DNA of 12,426 bases, from NCBI GenBank assembly GCA_937942965.1, contig CALDGN010000156.1, positions 1 through 12,426 of the forward strand, written 5' to 3'. The position numbers and the translations under genes were made by a program. Within the stretch, counting starts at the first letter, position 1. Each line of letters begins with the position of its first letter. Below, one piece after another: positions 1-7,091 of the stretch. The notes below the pieces were generated by a model, which did no database searches, had not been told where the DNA came from, and worked only from the letters and a program-made list of their open reading frames with translations. The stretch is from an uncultured Acidimicrobiales bacterium. GTDB taxonomy: Bacteria; Actinomycetota; Acidimicrobiia; Acidimicrobiales; UBA10347.

Positions 1-372
1 CACCAGGTCGGCGCCTGCGGGCGGTCGTTCCAGTGAACTCGCGAGACCGAAGCGCGGCCGGAACTCGTTGAACACCGACTGGGCGCCACGCACCACATCG
101 ATCGAAATCGAGTCGGGGTCCGGCGGAGTGCGCACGTCATCGTGCAGCCAGATGTTCACCCCGAACGGGCGGTTGGTGCGTTCGCGCATCTGGGCGATGC
201 CGGCACGGACCTGGTCTGGCTCCAGGCGCAACGCAGCGAGCACGCCGAGGCCACCGGCATTCGATACGGCCGACGCCAGCTCGGGACCTGCGACGCCGCC
301 CATGCCGGATTGGACGATCGGCACCTCGATGCCGATTGCGTCAAACAAGCGTGGCGAGAGCTGCGAGGTCAT
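1..372 (-). CDS. Nitronate monooxygenase-like FMN protein (N-terminal part, cut by window edge)
   Basis: The frame is open from an ATG at 372 to base 1, giving the first 124 residues; the rest lies outside the window. Residues 18-43 carry the FMN-barrel start typical of the nitronate monooxygenase / 2-nitropropane dioxygenase family: PIVQSGMGG, then PELASAVSNAGGLG. Residues 69-75 read PFGVNIW, the next conserved strand of the same family. Family members are flavin-dependent TIM-barrel enzymes that oxidise alkyl nitronates, but many homologues in actinobacteria have other or unknown substrates, so the reaction here is not settled. The catalytic histidine normally found in the second half cannot be checked. 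No Shine-Dalgarno sequence is visible; TACCGT lies six bases before the ATG, suggesting a leaderless start. The gene follows the flavoprotein gene on the same strand after 147 bases, so it probably has its own promoter. Confidence 0.85.
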   Translation of the reverse strand, partial: MTSQLSPRLFDAIGIEVPIVQSGMGGVAGPELASAVSNAGGLGVLAALRLEPDQVRAGIAQMRERTNRPFGVNIWLHDDVRTPPDPDSISIDVVRGAQSVFNEFRPRFGLASSLERPPAGADLV

Positions 373-378
373 TGCGCC

Positions 379-384
379 ACGGTA
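379..384 (-). promoter_or_regulatory. Putative leaderless -10 element (TACCGT) for the nitronate monooxygenase-like gene
   Basis: On the minus strand TACCGT is followed by six bases (GGCGCA) and the ATG at 372. The pattern TAnnnT-N6-start recurs at three other operon heads in this window. No convincing -35 box is visible. Transcription would begin at or next to the A of the start codon. Confidence 0.5.
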
Positions 385-463
385 CGCAGCCGACCCGTCG
401 CGGCACGAACTTCCGCAGCCAGCGCAACTGGCAGCTCAGGACATCACTCGCGATGCGCTCGAT

Positions 464-516
464 TGCCAGATACGTGCCAGTGCGACATCTGGCACTCGGA
501 AGCTTCAGTTCTGAAG
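464..516 (-). terminator. Possible tandem hairpins downstream of the flavoprotein gene
   Basis: Reading the minus strand, CTTCAG-AA-CTGAAG (503-516) begins three bases after the flavoprotein stop codon. It is followed by GTGCCAG-8 nt-CTGGCAC (474-495), which can alternatively fold as an 8-bp stem pairing 464-471 with 487-494. There is no T-run after either hairpin, so if this is a terminator it is not a classical intrinsic one. It could also be an mRNA 3'-end stabiliser. Confidence 0.35.
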
Positions 517-519
517 GGC

Positions 520-1728
520 TCAGCTGCCAGTTTCGATCGCATCGAAGCGGCGTAACACGCCCCGAGCCGCGGCGACGCCGGTGCTGAAGCACGCCTGAAG
601 GAGGTAGCCGCCGGTTGGAGCTTCCCAGTCGAGCATCTCGCCCGCCACAAAGACGCCCGGAAGAGACCGAAGCATGAAGTGCTCATCGAGTTCGTCGAGC
701 GCCACACCTCCGGACGACGAGATCGCCCGGTCGAGCGACGCCAGACCGGTGACCGCAAGCTCGGTTGACTTCACGAGCGCAGCCATCTGCGCCGGATCGT
801 CGGGAAGGAGGTTGCCGGTCGCATCGCGAAGCAGTGCAATCGAGACCGGGCTCAGGCCAGCATTGCGAAGCCACGCCGTCTGCGTTGCGCCCTTACGGCG
901 TCGCTCCAGCCGCTCCGCCACTGCGTCGACCGCAAGATCCGGCAGCAGGTCGAAGACCAGCGCTGGGTCGGTTGACTGGCGTAGCGCACGGGAGAGTGCG
1001 TAGATGGGCCCGCCCTCGAGCCCCGCCTTGGTGATCACGACGTCGCCGCGGATCGCCGCATCTGAACCCGGCGCAACCACAGCGATGTTCTTGAGCGGCT
1101 CGCCTTCGTAGCGGTCGAGCATCGCCGAGGTCCAGCGGACCGTCACGGCACAGTTCGCAGGTCCGAACGGCGCCACATCGACACCTGCATCGGCAAAGGC
1201 CTCGCTCCATGACCCGTCGCCGCCAACCCTCGGCCAACTCGGTCCGCCGCAAGCGATCACGGTCGCATCCATATCCACGACGACCGCGCCGTCATCGTCA
1301 GTCTCGAAGCAAAGCGCGTCGTCTGCCCAACCGATCCAACGGTGCTGAAGCCGCATCTCGACATCCAGCGATGCGAGGCGCGCCAGCCACGCTCGCAGCA
1401 GCGGCGTTGCGCGGTGCGAGGCGGGGAACATGCGTCCGCTTGAGCCGACCAAGGTCTCCTCACCGAGTCCGGCGCACCACTCGCGTACGGCGTCAGGGTC
1501 GAACGCACGCACTGCAGCTTCGAGTGCGGGCCGATCGGGGCCGTATCGATCCAGGAACGCTTCGAGGTCTTCGGTGTGGGTCAGGTTCAAGCCGCTGCGA
1601 CCGGCCAGCAGAAACTTGCGACCTGGCGACCGGTGTTGCTCGAAAATCGTCACCTGATGCCCAGCGGTCGCCACGACCTCGGCCGCCATCAGACCGGCGG
1701 GGCCGCTTCCGATGACACCAACATGCAC
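520..1728 (-). CDS. FAD-dependent oxidoreductase, HI0933/BaiN-like (TIGR03862-type flavoprotein)
   Basis: This 402-residue protein starts with a Rossmann FAD-binding motif (GSGPAG at 7-12, ribose-binding acidic residue E30 in IFEQH). It continues with GRKFLLAGRSGLNLTH at 36-51, a hallmark of the HI0933-like flavoproteins. The second nucleotide-binding strand ATVIACGG is at 155-162, and the C-terminal flavin-contacting segment, from VFVAGEMLDWEAPTGG, is at 359-374. The length fits the shorter TIGR03862 branch. Relatives are soluble cytosolic flavoproteins; one (BaiN) has been linked to bile-acid reduction, but the substrate of this branch is not known. The GTG at 1728 is chosen because the FAD motif begins right after it and TAGGTT lies six bases upstream. 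The gene is divergent from sufC, with 124 bases between the two starts. Confidence 0.88.
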   Translation of the reverse strand: MHVGVIGSGPAGLMAAEVVATAGHQVTIFEQHRSPGRKFLLAGRSGLNLTHTEDLEAFLDRYGPDRPALEAAVRAFDPDAVREWCAGLGEETLVGSSGRMFPASHRATPLLRAWLARLASLDVEMRLQHRWIGWADDALCFETDDDGAVVVDMDATVIACGGPSWPRVGGDGSWSEAFADAGVDVAPFGPANCAVTVRWTSAMLDRYEGEPLKNIAVVAPGSDAAIRGDVVITKAGLEGGPIYALSRALRQSTDPALVFDLLPDLAVDAVAERLERRRKGATQTAWLRNAGLSPVSIALLRDATGNLLPDDPAQMAALVKSTELAVTGLASLDRAISSSGGVALDELDEHFMLRSLPGVFVAGEMLDWEAPTGGYLLQACFSTGVAAARGVLRRFDAIETGS

Positions 1729-1734
1729 TCGCTG

Positions 1735-1740
1735 AACCTA
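1735..1740 (-). promoter_or_regulatory. Putative leaderless -10 element (TAGGTT) for the flavoprotein gene
   Basis: On the minus strand TAGGTT is followed by CAGCGA and the GTG start at 1728, giving TAnnnT-N6-start. No ribosome binding site precedes the GTG. It lies in the 124-base divergent region shared with sufC, where I see no other clear operator or riboswitch. Confidence 0.5.
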
Positions 1741-1836
1741 GCTGTCTTGCGACCTCAATCTGCTTCCAAGAATCGAGGGTCCATACGTCACAGGGTGAGG
1801 GCCCGTTCGGCCGGTAGAAGCAGCGAGCCCCCGGCG

Positions 1837-1842
1837 TAGACT
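1837..1842 (+). promoter_or_regulatory. Putative -10 element (TAGACT) for sufC
   Basis: TAGACT fits the actinobacterial TAnnnT -10 consensus and lies ten bases before the sufC ATG. Transcription starting about seven bases after it would leave a leader of only a few bases, and there is no purine-rich ribosome binding site in that stretch. No SufR-type palindrome was recognised nearby. Confidence 0.45.
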
Positions 1843-1852
1843 CTTCTTAACT

Positions 1853-2617
1853 ATGGCTGAAGCTCACTCCCCAGAACAGGGCCTGTTCCAGGTCCGCGAT
1901 CTGCATGTTGCCGCCGAAGACACCCAGATCTTGGCTGGCATCGATCTCGCAATTCAGGCTGGCGAGGTCCACGCAATCATGGGCCCCAACGGCTCCGGCA
2001 AATCGACGCTCGCCAACGCGCTGCTCGGCAACCCCGAGTACGAAGTCACCAGCGGCGAAGTTCTGCTCCACGGTGACGACGTGACGGACTGGGATCCTGA
2101 TGTACGTGCCAAGCACGGCATGTTCCTGGCGTTCCAGTACCCGCAAGAGATTCCCGGCGTGACGGTGAACAACTTCTTGCAGCAGGCTGTGCGGGCTCGC
2201 CGAGGCGAAGACGTCTCGGTGCTCGACACTCGCCGCCGCATCATGGGCTGGATGGATCGCCTCGAAATGGACGCCCGCTTTGCTGAGCGTTTCCTCAACG
2301 AGGGTTTCTCGGGTGGCGAGAAGAAGCGGGCCGAGATCCTGCAGATGGCCATGCTCGAACCCGACATCGCCGTCCTCGACGAAACCGACAGCGGCCTCGA
2401 CGTCGATGCGTTGCGCATCGTCGCCAGCGGCGTTCGTGCTGTCAAAGAAGACCGCCCGGAGATGGGCGTGCTCGCAATCACCCACTATCGCCGACTGCTC
2501 GACCTGCTGAGGCCCGATCACGTCCACGTCCTGATGGACGGCAAGATCGTCGCCAGCGGCGGCATGGAACTGGCCGAGAAGCTCGAGAACGACGGCTACG
2601 AGGCCTTCCGCACATGA
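1853..2617 (+). CDS. sufC: SufC, ATPase of the SufBCD Fe-S cluster assembly complex
   Basis: This 254-residue ABC-type ATPase has the usual SufC length. It carries Walker A GPNGSGKST at 44-52, the Q-loop Q95 in AFQYPQEIPG (a SufC-specific context), signature FSGGEKKR at 152-159, Walker B DIAVLDE at 171-177 followed by TDSGLD, and switch histidine H211. SufC has no membrane segments; in known systems it works in the cytosol with the SufB-SufD scaffold, using ATP to drive cluster assembly. Its last bases overlap the sufS start (ATGA, 2614-2617), so the two are translationally coupled. Unusually, sufB and sufD are not upstream: sufC is the first gene of the unit and the preceding gene is divergent. 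The scaffold genes must be elsewhere in the genome. Confidence 0.95.
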   Translation: MAEAHSPEQGLFQVRDLHVAAEDTQILAGIDLAIQAGEVHAIMGPNGSGKSTLANALLGNPEYEVTSGEVLLHGDDVTDWDPDVRAKHGMFLAFQYPQEIPGVTVNNFLQQAVRARRGEDVSVLDTRRRIMGWMDRLEMDARFAERFLNEGFSGGEKKRAEILQMAMLEPDIAVLDETDSGLDVDALRIVASGVRAVKEDRPEMGVLAITHYRRLLDLLRPDHVHVLMDGKIVASGGMELAEKLENDGYEAFRT

Positions 2618-3864
2618 CCGACGCCGGCCAGCCCAGTCTGGACACGGCGGCTGTTCGCGCTGATTTCCCGATCTTCGACGGCCCCGTCAACGGCCGCGAC
2701 CTGATCTACCTCGACTCGTCGGGCACATCGCAGAAGCCTCGCCAGGTGCTGCAGGCGATGGACTCCTTCTACGTCGAGGCCAACGCCAACGTGCACCGCG
2801 GTGCGTACTACCTCAGCGACCAGGCGTCGCGCCGCATGGAAAGCGCCCGCACCAAGGTCGCCCGCTTCATCGGCGCCAGCGAGCCCGAAGAAGTCATCTT
2901 CACCAAGAACGCAACCGAGGCGATCAACCTGATCGCGGCCAGCTGGGGTCGAGCCAACCTGCAACGTGGCGACGCTGTCGTGCTGACGGTGATCGAGCAC
3001 CACGCCAACATCGTGCCGTGGCACATGCTCGCCGCCGAACGAGGCATCGAGCTGCGCTTTATCGGCATCGGCGAAGACGGCCACCTGGATCTATCGAACC
3101 TCGACACGCTCCTCGATGGCGCCAAACTGGTGTCGTTCACGGCGATGTCCAACGTGCTCGGCACGCTTCCTCCGATCGCTCGCATCGCCGAAGCCGCCCA
3201 TGCCGCCGGTGCACTCGTCGCGATCGACGCCTGCCAGTACGTGCCGCACCTGCCGACTCGCTTGGCCGACCTCGGGGTCGACTTCATGGCGTTCTCGGGA
3301 CACAAGATGTGCGGCCCGACCGGCGTTGGCGTGCTCTGGGCCCGTCGCGAGATCCTCGAAGCCATGCCGCCATTCCTTGGCGGCGGCGGCATGATCTCGA
3401 ACGTCACCCTCGAGGGCTTCACCACCGCAGAACTCCCCCACAAGTTCGAGGCCGGCACGCCACCGATCGCCGAAATCGTCGGCCTTGGCGCCGCGATCGA
3501 TTACCTCGACGGCTTGGGCATGGATGCCGTTCGCCGCCACGAGATCGAACTCACGGCGTACTTCCTCCGCACGATCAAGGAACGCCACGGCGACGACGTG
3601 ACGGTGCATGGACCGAGCGAGCCGTCTGAGCGCGGCGGCGTGTTCTCCTTCGAATACAAAGACGTGCATCCACACGACCTGTCGCAGGTACTCGACGAGC
3701 ATGGCGTCAACGTCCGTGCCGGGCATCACTGCGCCAAGCCGCTCATGAAAGAACTCGGTGTGGGTGCAACCGCCCGAGCTTCGCTGTACATCTACAACGA
3801 CGAGTCCGACGTCGACCGACTGGTCGAAGCACTCGACGACGCCTCAGACCTGTTCTCGTTCTGA
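2614..3864 (+). CDS. sufS: SufS, class II cysteine desulfurase
   Basis: This 416-residue PLP enzyme removes sulfur from cysteine, leaving alanine and an enzyme persulfide for Fe-S cluster assembly. Visible features are the N-terminal IYLDSSGTSQKP (31-42) and NANVHRGAYYLS (58-69), the PLP-stacking histidine within VIEHHAN (126-132), the PLP lysine K231 in FSGHKMCGPTG, and the persulfide cysteine C373 in RAGHHCAKPLM. The C-terminal RASLYIYN (388-395) contains the arginine expected to hold the substrate carboxylate. All key residues are present, so it should be active. The short loop around C373 fits the SufS type, which needs a partner to take over the sulfur; sufU follows 48 bases downstream. 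The ATG at 2614 overlaps the sufC stop by four bases. Confidence 0.95.
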   Translation: MTDAGQPSLDTAAVRADFPIFDGPVNGRDLIYLDSSGTSQKPRQVLQAMDSFYVEANANVHRGAYYLSDQASRRMESARTKVARFIGASEPEEVIFTKNATEAINLIAASWGRANLQRGDAVVLTVIEHHANIVPWHMLAAERGIELRFIGIGEDGHLDLSNLDTLLDGAKLVSFTAMSNVLGTLPPIARIAEAAHAAGALVAIDACQYVPHLPTRLADLGVDFMAFSGHKMCGPTGVGVLWARREILEAMPPFLGGGGMISNVTLEGFTTAELPHKFEAGTPPIAEIVGLGAAIDYLDGLGMDAVRRHEIELTAYFLRTIKERHGDDVTVHGPSEPSERGGVFSFEYKDVHPHDLSQVLDEHGVNVRAGHHCAKPLMKELGVGATARASLYIYNDESDVDRLVEALDDASDLFSF

Positions 3865-3912
3865 GCGTCACACCCCTCGAATAGCGATCTACCCGGAAAG
3901 GCAGCACACGAG

Positions 3913-4374
3913 ATGGCCGGGCTCGAAGACCTCTACAAGGAAATCGTCATCGATCACTACCGCTCACCGCGGAACCGTGGCGAACTCGAAACTCCTCCTG
4001 CGCAGCATGCCGAAGGGCTGAATCCGCTGTGCGGTGACGAAGTCCACGTGTACGTCCAGGTCGAGGACAACGTGATCACGGACATCGCGATCGGCGGCCA
4101 GGGTTGTTCGATCAGCCAAGCGTCTGCGTCGATGATGTCGGCAGCGATCAAGGGCAAGTCCCTCGACGAAGTCGGCGAGCTGTCCACCGCCGTCAAGTCG
4201 ATGATGTCGATCCACGAGCAGTCGCTCGAAGACGACGACTCGGGCGTGCTGCCCGAACCTCCTGACGTCGAGCTAGGCGATCTCGAGGCCCTCAAGGGCG
4301 TCGTCAAGTACCCAGTCCGTATCAAGTGCGCAACGCTGGGCTGGAACACGCTGGCAGAGGCTCTCCAGAGCTGA
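3913..4374 (+). CDS. sufU: SufU, zinc-dependent sulfur acceptor of SufS
   Basis: This 153-residue IscU-like protein has the SufU pattern: C40 and D42 in LCGDE, C65 in GGQGCSIS, and C139 in RIKCATLGW. These match the residues that bind zinc in characterised SufU proteins. There SufU takes the persulfide sulfur from SufS by ligand swapping, rather than acting as a scaffold. The insertion between the second and third ligand regions (about 101-128, rich in acidic residues) separates SufU from IscU. GGAAAGG about a dozen bases before the ATG can serve as ribosome binding site. It follows sufS by 48 bases and is followed after 13 bases by a small NTF2-like gene, so all four probably share one transcript. 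Confidence 0.93.
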   Translation: MAGLEDLYKEIVIDHYRSPRNRGELETPPAQHAEGLNPLCGDEVHVYVQVEDNVITDIAIGGQGCSISQASASMMSAAIKGKSLDEVGELSTAVKSMMSIHEQSLEDDDSGVLPEPPDVELGDLEALKGVVKYPVRIKCATLGWNTLAEALQS

Positions 4375-4387
4375 CAACCTGGCATCT

Positions 4388-4798
4388 ATGGATGCTGAGC
4401 CACGTCCGCAGTGGCAAACCGAAATCATCGAACTCCACGACTTCTTCGAGGAACTCTTTCTCGGGAACACGACGTCGCTCGACCGGGCTGCCGTTGCCCT
4501 GGCCGACGATTTCACGATGGCGGGGCCGTACGGCGCTGTCACCTCTCGGGACCAGGTGATGGGCCAGCTCGAGTCGGGTATCGGCCACACGAGCGAGCTT
4601 TCGATCTCGGTCGAGGGGCTGCAGCTGATCCTCGAGACCGATGACGTGGTGGTCGCCGAGTACGTCGAGGTGCACTCGCTTCGCGACGACCGCTCCAACA
4701 AGCGCCGCAGCACCGTCGTGTTTCGCCGTGATCCTGAGGGCCCGAACGGACTTCGCTGGGTGCGAGTCCAAGAGACCTGGATCGACACCACCGACTGA
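4388..4798 (+). CDS. Small NTF2-like (SnoaL/DUF4440-type) protein of unknown function
   Basis: This 136-residue soluble protein has the layout of the NTF2-like cone fold. An N-terminal helix (EIIELHDFFEELFLGN, 12-27) is followed by ALADDFTMAGPYGAVTSRDQVMGQL (37-61), where DDF and the glycine-rich turn are typical of DUF4440. The paired strands VVVAEYVEVHSL (87-98) and RRSTVVFRR (106-114) follow, and the protein ends with LRWVRVQETWI (122-132). Family members are small enzymes, ligand binders or assembly helpers, and nothing here fixes the role. It begins 13 bases after the sufU stop, at the position where many actinobacterial suf operons carry the DUF59 gene sufT. No good Shine-Dalgarno sequence precedes the ATG, so translation may depend on coupling to sufU. 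A link to Fe-S assembly is inference from position only. Confidence 0.8.
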   Translation: MDAEPRPQWQTEIIELHDFFEELFLGNTTSLDRAAVALADDFTMAGPYGAVTSRDQVMGQLESGIGHTSELSISVEGLQLILETDDVVVAEYVEVHSLRDDRSNKRRSTVVFRRDPEGPNGLRWVRVQETWIDTTD

Positions 4799-4826
4799 GC
4801 GGGTCCTCGTTGTCGCACGGGGCGTC

Positions 4827-4832
4827 TACCGT
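4827..4832 (+). promoter_or_regulatory. Putative -10 element (TACCGT) for the adenylyl cyclase gene
   Basis: TACCGT lies eight bases before the ATG at 4841, in the 42-base gap after the NTF2-like gene. It is the same hexamer as before the nitronate monooxygenase-like gene but two bases further from the start. It would let the cyclase be transcribed separately from the suf genes. Confidence 0.35.
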
Positions 4833-4840
4833 GGCACGCC

Positions 4841-5959
4841 ATGTCCCCCGTGACCTTCGAGGAACTCCAGCGCCGCGAGATTTCTCACGCCCGCGCCCGC
4901 GATGACGACGATCTCGTCGCGGCCGTGCAGTACCTGGTCGATCTCGGGGTGACGCTCGACGAAATCGAGGAGTACGGCATCCAGCGCATGGCATCGGCCC
5001 GCAGGGTCCGTGAACGTGCCTGGCACGGCACCGATGCCGATGCCGCGCTCGCAGGCGTGGGTATCGACAGTGACTTCTCCCAACGGTTGCGTCTGGCGAT
5101 GGGCCTCCAAGCCGGCAGCGGCATGGGCCTCACGGCAGACGAACTCGATGCGACCCGGTTCTTCGCCGGCGTCCGCAACATCTTGGGCGAAGAAGAGACG
5201 CTGTCGATGGTGCGTGTCGTCGGCAACAGCAGCGCGCGGATCGCCCGAGCGACCGCCTCGATGCTGCGGGTCAACTTCGCCACACCGATCGACAACTCGC
5301 CTGCCCCACTGGCCGACGCCGTGGTGGCCTACACCCAGCTGATCGACTCGTCGCTACCAACCTTCCTCGAAGCCACGGCAACGCTGATCCGTCGACACCT
5401 GGCCGGCTTCATCGCCGACGAAGGGCTCGACATGCGAGTCGATGAGACGCGCAGCGCAGCGTTGCAGCGCCTGGTGATCGGGTTCGCCGACCTGGTCGGC
5501 TTCACCGCGTTCACCGAAGCTGCCGACGCCGAACAGTTCATGGATGTCATCGGCCAGTTCGAATCCGAGGTCCAGGAGATCGTCGTCGCCAACGGCGGCA
5601 CCGTCGTCAAGATGATCGGCGACGAGGTCATGTTCGTCACCCAGCACACCGACGAAGCCGTGCGCGTCGCTCGCCAGCTCACATCGGTGTGTCGTGACAC
5701 GGCTGGGCTCGACGGCATGCGTGTCGGGCTGAGCCGGGGCGAGGTCATCAACAGCGGTGGCGACTATTACGGCACGATCGTGAACATCGCTTCGCGCATC
5801 GTTGGCATGTCGTTTCCCGACGCAATCGTTGCCACCCAGTCGGTTGTCGATGCGCTGCCCGGGACCGTGGCGCGCACCTCGCTTGGCCCGCACGAGCTTC
5901 GCGGTATCCGGGATCCCATCGAGCTGTATCAAATCGATCGCCTCCGCGTCCACGGCTGA
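4841..5959 (+). CDS. Class III adenylyl cyclase with Rv1264-type N-terminal regulatory domain
   Basis: This 372-residue protein has no membrane segment. Residues 1 to about 200 are helical and resemble the autoinhibitory, pH-sensing domain of mycobacterial Rv1264 (Ad_Cy_reg), an assignment made by overall resemblance. Residues 208-370 are a class III cyclase domain. Metal-binding aspartates are D217 (GFADLVGFT) and D261 (MIGDEVMF). Adenine is specified by K257 and D308, and the transition-state residues are N315 and R319 (VNIASR). The lysine-aspartate pair predicts ATP rather than GTP as substrate, with cAMP as product. Both half-sites are on one chain, so two chains should form a homodimer with two active sites. 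It sits alone between the suf block and the LDH2 operon; a link to either is not shown. Confidence 0.9.
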   Translation: MSPVTFEELQRREISHARARDDDDLVAAVQYLVDLGVTLDEIEEYGIQRMASARRVRERAWHGTDADAALAGVGIDSDFSQRLRLAMGLQAGSGMGLTADELDATRFFAGVRNILGEEETLSMVRVVGNSSARIARATASMLRVNFATPIDNSPAPLADAVVAYTQLIDSSLPTFLEATATLIRRHLAGFIADEGLDMRVDETRSAALQRLVIGFADLVGFTAFTEAADAEQFMDVIGQFESEVQEIVVANGGTVVKMIGDEVMFVTQHTDEAVRVARQLTSVCRDTAGLDGMRVGLSRGEVINSGGDYYGTIVNIASRIVGMSFPDAIVATQSVVDALPGTVARTSLGPHELRGIRDPIELYQIDRLRVHG

Positions 5960-5987
5960 CCACTCGCGCCGCGACCGACCGGGTGAC

Positions 5988-5993
5988 TAACGT
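5988..5993 (+). promoter_or_regulatory. Putative leaderless -10 element (TAACGT) for the LDH2-led operon
   Basis: TAACGT is followed by CGGCCC and the ATG at 6000, again TAnnnT-N6-start. There is no Shine-Dalgarno sequence. It lies in the 40-base gap after the cyclase gene, so the three-gene operon downstream can have its own start. No clear -35 box is seen. Confidence 0.5.
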
Positions 5994-5999
5994 CGGCCC

Positions 6000-7091
6000 A
6001 TGACCGACGCCGTCAATCTGAGTGCGGAAGACCTGTCAGCGTTCGTAACTGCGATCTTCGTCGATGCCGGTTGCACGCCTGATGAGTCCCGGCGAATCGC
6101 CGACAACCTGGTCGAGGCCAACCTGACGGGACACGACAGTCACGGTGTCGTGCGCGTCCAGCGCTACGTGCACATGCTCGACGAAGGCATCGTGCACAAG
6201 GACAAGACGCCCGAGACCGTCATGGATGGCGGCTCGATGGTGGTGCTCGACGGCCTGTTCGGCTTCGGTCAAACGGTCGGGCCGATCGCGGTCAATTTGG
6301 GCATTGAACGGTGCCGTGAGCATGGGCTTGCTGCCGTCGCGCTCCGACACTCGGGCCACCTGGGTCGTATCGGGGCTTTCGCGGAGCAAGCGGCCGCAGC
6401 GGGTCTCGTTTCCCTCCACATCGTCAACGTCGCGAATAGCCGCCTAGTCGCTCCGTTTGGTTCCGCCGCACGGCGTATGGGAACCAACCCGTATGCCTTC
6501 GGTGTGCCTCGCCCCGATCACCGGCCGGTGATCCTCGACTTCGCCACCTCGATCGTTGCCGAGGGCAAGACGGCCGTCGCAGCCCAAGGCGGACCGCCGG
6601 TACCCGATGACGCACTCGTTGGACCCGACGGGGTTACCGGCGACCCCGCCGCGTTGTATGGCGAGATCATCCCCGGAGAGCGGCCTCGCTCACTCGATGG
6701 CCCCGGTGCTCTGCGAGCCATGGGCAACCACAAAGGTTCTGGGCTCTCGGTCATGTGCGAGCTGCTCGCTGGCGCGCTCACGGGCTCGGGCACGGCTGGC
6801 CCGGACGTAGTGCCTTTCTGCAATGGCATGTTGTCGATCTATATCGATCCCGAGCGGATCGATGTCGAGGAGACGTTCGCCGCCGACGTGACCGCCTACA
6901 CCGATTGGTATCTGGCTGCAGAACCGCTCGAAGAGAGCGAACCGGTCCTACTTCCCGGCGATCGTGAGCATCAGCGGCGCACCGAACGGATGCGAGACGG
7001 CCTCGATCTTCCCGGCGACCTGTGGCTCAGCATCTGTGCGGCCGCCGAGTTCACCGGCACTCCACTTCCGAACGCAGGAGCGACGACCTAA
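6000..7091 (+). CDS. LDH2-family NAD(P)-dependent malate/lactate-type dehydrogenase
   Basis: This 363-residue cytosolic protein belongs to the LDH2/MDH2 family, which covers malate, L-sulfolactate, ureidoglycolate and 2,3-diketogulonate oxidoreductases. These act on 2-hydroxy acids or 2-oxo acids with NAD(P). Motifs are HDSHGVVRVQRY (45-56, with the conserved histidine H48), RHSGHLGRIG (116-125, H120), MGTNPYAFGVPRP (160-172) and GNHKGSGLSVMCELLAGAL (242-260). The full length and intact motifs argue for an active enzyme, but substrate choice cannot be read from sequence by eye. Its stop codon TAA shares its last base with the ATG of the carotenoid-oxygenase-like gene, so the two are coupled. 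The product is cytosolic while the next gene's product is predicted to be outside, so a shared pathway would need transport between them. Confidence 0.9.
   Translation: MTDAVNLSAEDLSAFVTAIFVDAGCTPDESRRIADNLVEANLTGHDSHGVVRVQRYVHMLDEGIVHKDKTPETVMDGGSMVVLDGLFGFGQTVGPIAVNLGIERCREHGLAAVALRHSGHLGRIGAFAEQAAAAGLVSLHIVNVANSRLVAPFGSAARRMGTNPYAFGVPRPDHRPVILDFATSIVAEGKTAVAAQGGPPVPDDALVGPDGVTGDPAALYGEIIPGERPRSLDGPGALRAMGNHKGSGLSVMCELLAGALTGSGTAGPDVVPFCNGMLSIYIDPERIDVEETFAADVTAYTDWYLAAEPLEESEPVLLPGDREHQRRTERMRDGLDLPGDLWLSICAAAEFTGTPLPNAGATT
7076..7080 (+). promoter_or_regulatory. Ribosome binding site (AGGAG) fixing the carotenoid-oxygenase-like start
   Basis: AGGAG lies ten bases before the ATG at 7091, inside the end of the LDH2 gene. 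It supports this start over the in-frame ATG at 7022, which would put 23 extra residues before the Tat signal and lies deep in the preceding gene. Confidence 0.6.

Noticed and set aside
1741..1836. A search for -35 boxes and a SufR-like operator in the divergent region
   Set aside because: TTGAGG (minus strand, 1753-1758) is too close to the -10 candidate, and no convincing palindrome was found, so nothing is annotated.
1847..2527. A 226-codon minus-strand open frame opposite sufC
   Set aside because: Antisense shadow of a gene with complete ABC ATPase motifs.
7022..7090. An upstream ATG giving the carotenoid-oxygenase-like protein 23 more residues
   Set aside because: It would bury the Tat motif and lies inside the LDH2 gene; the ATG at 7091 has AGGAG at a workable distance and gives a normal signal peptide.
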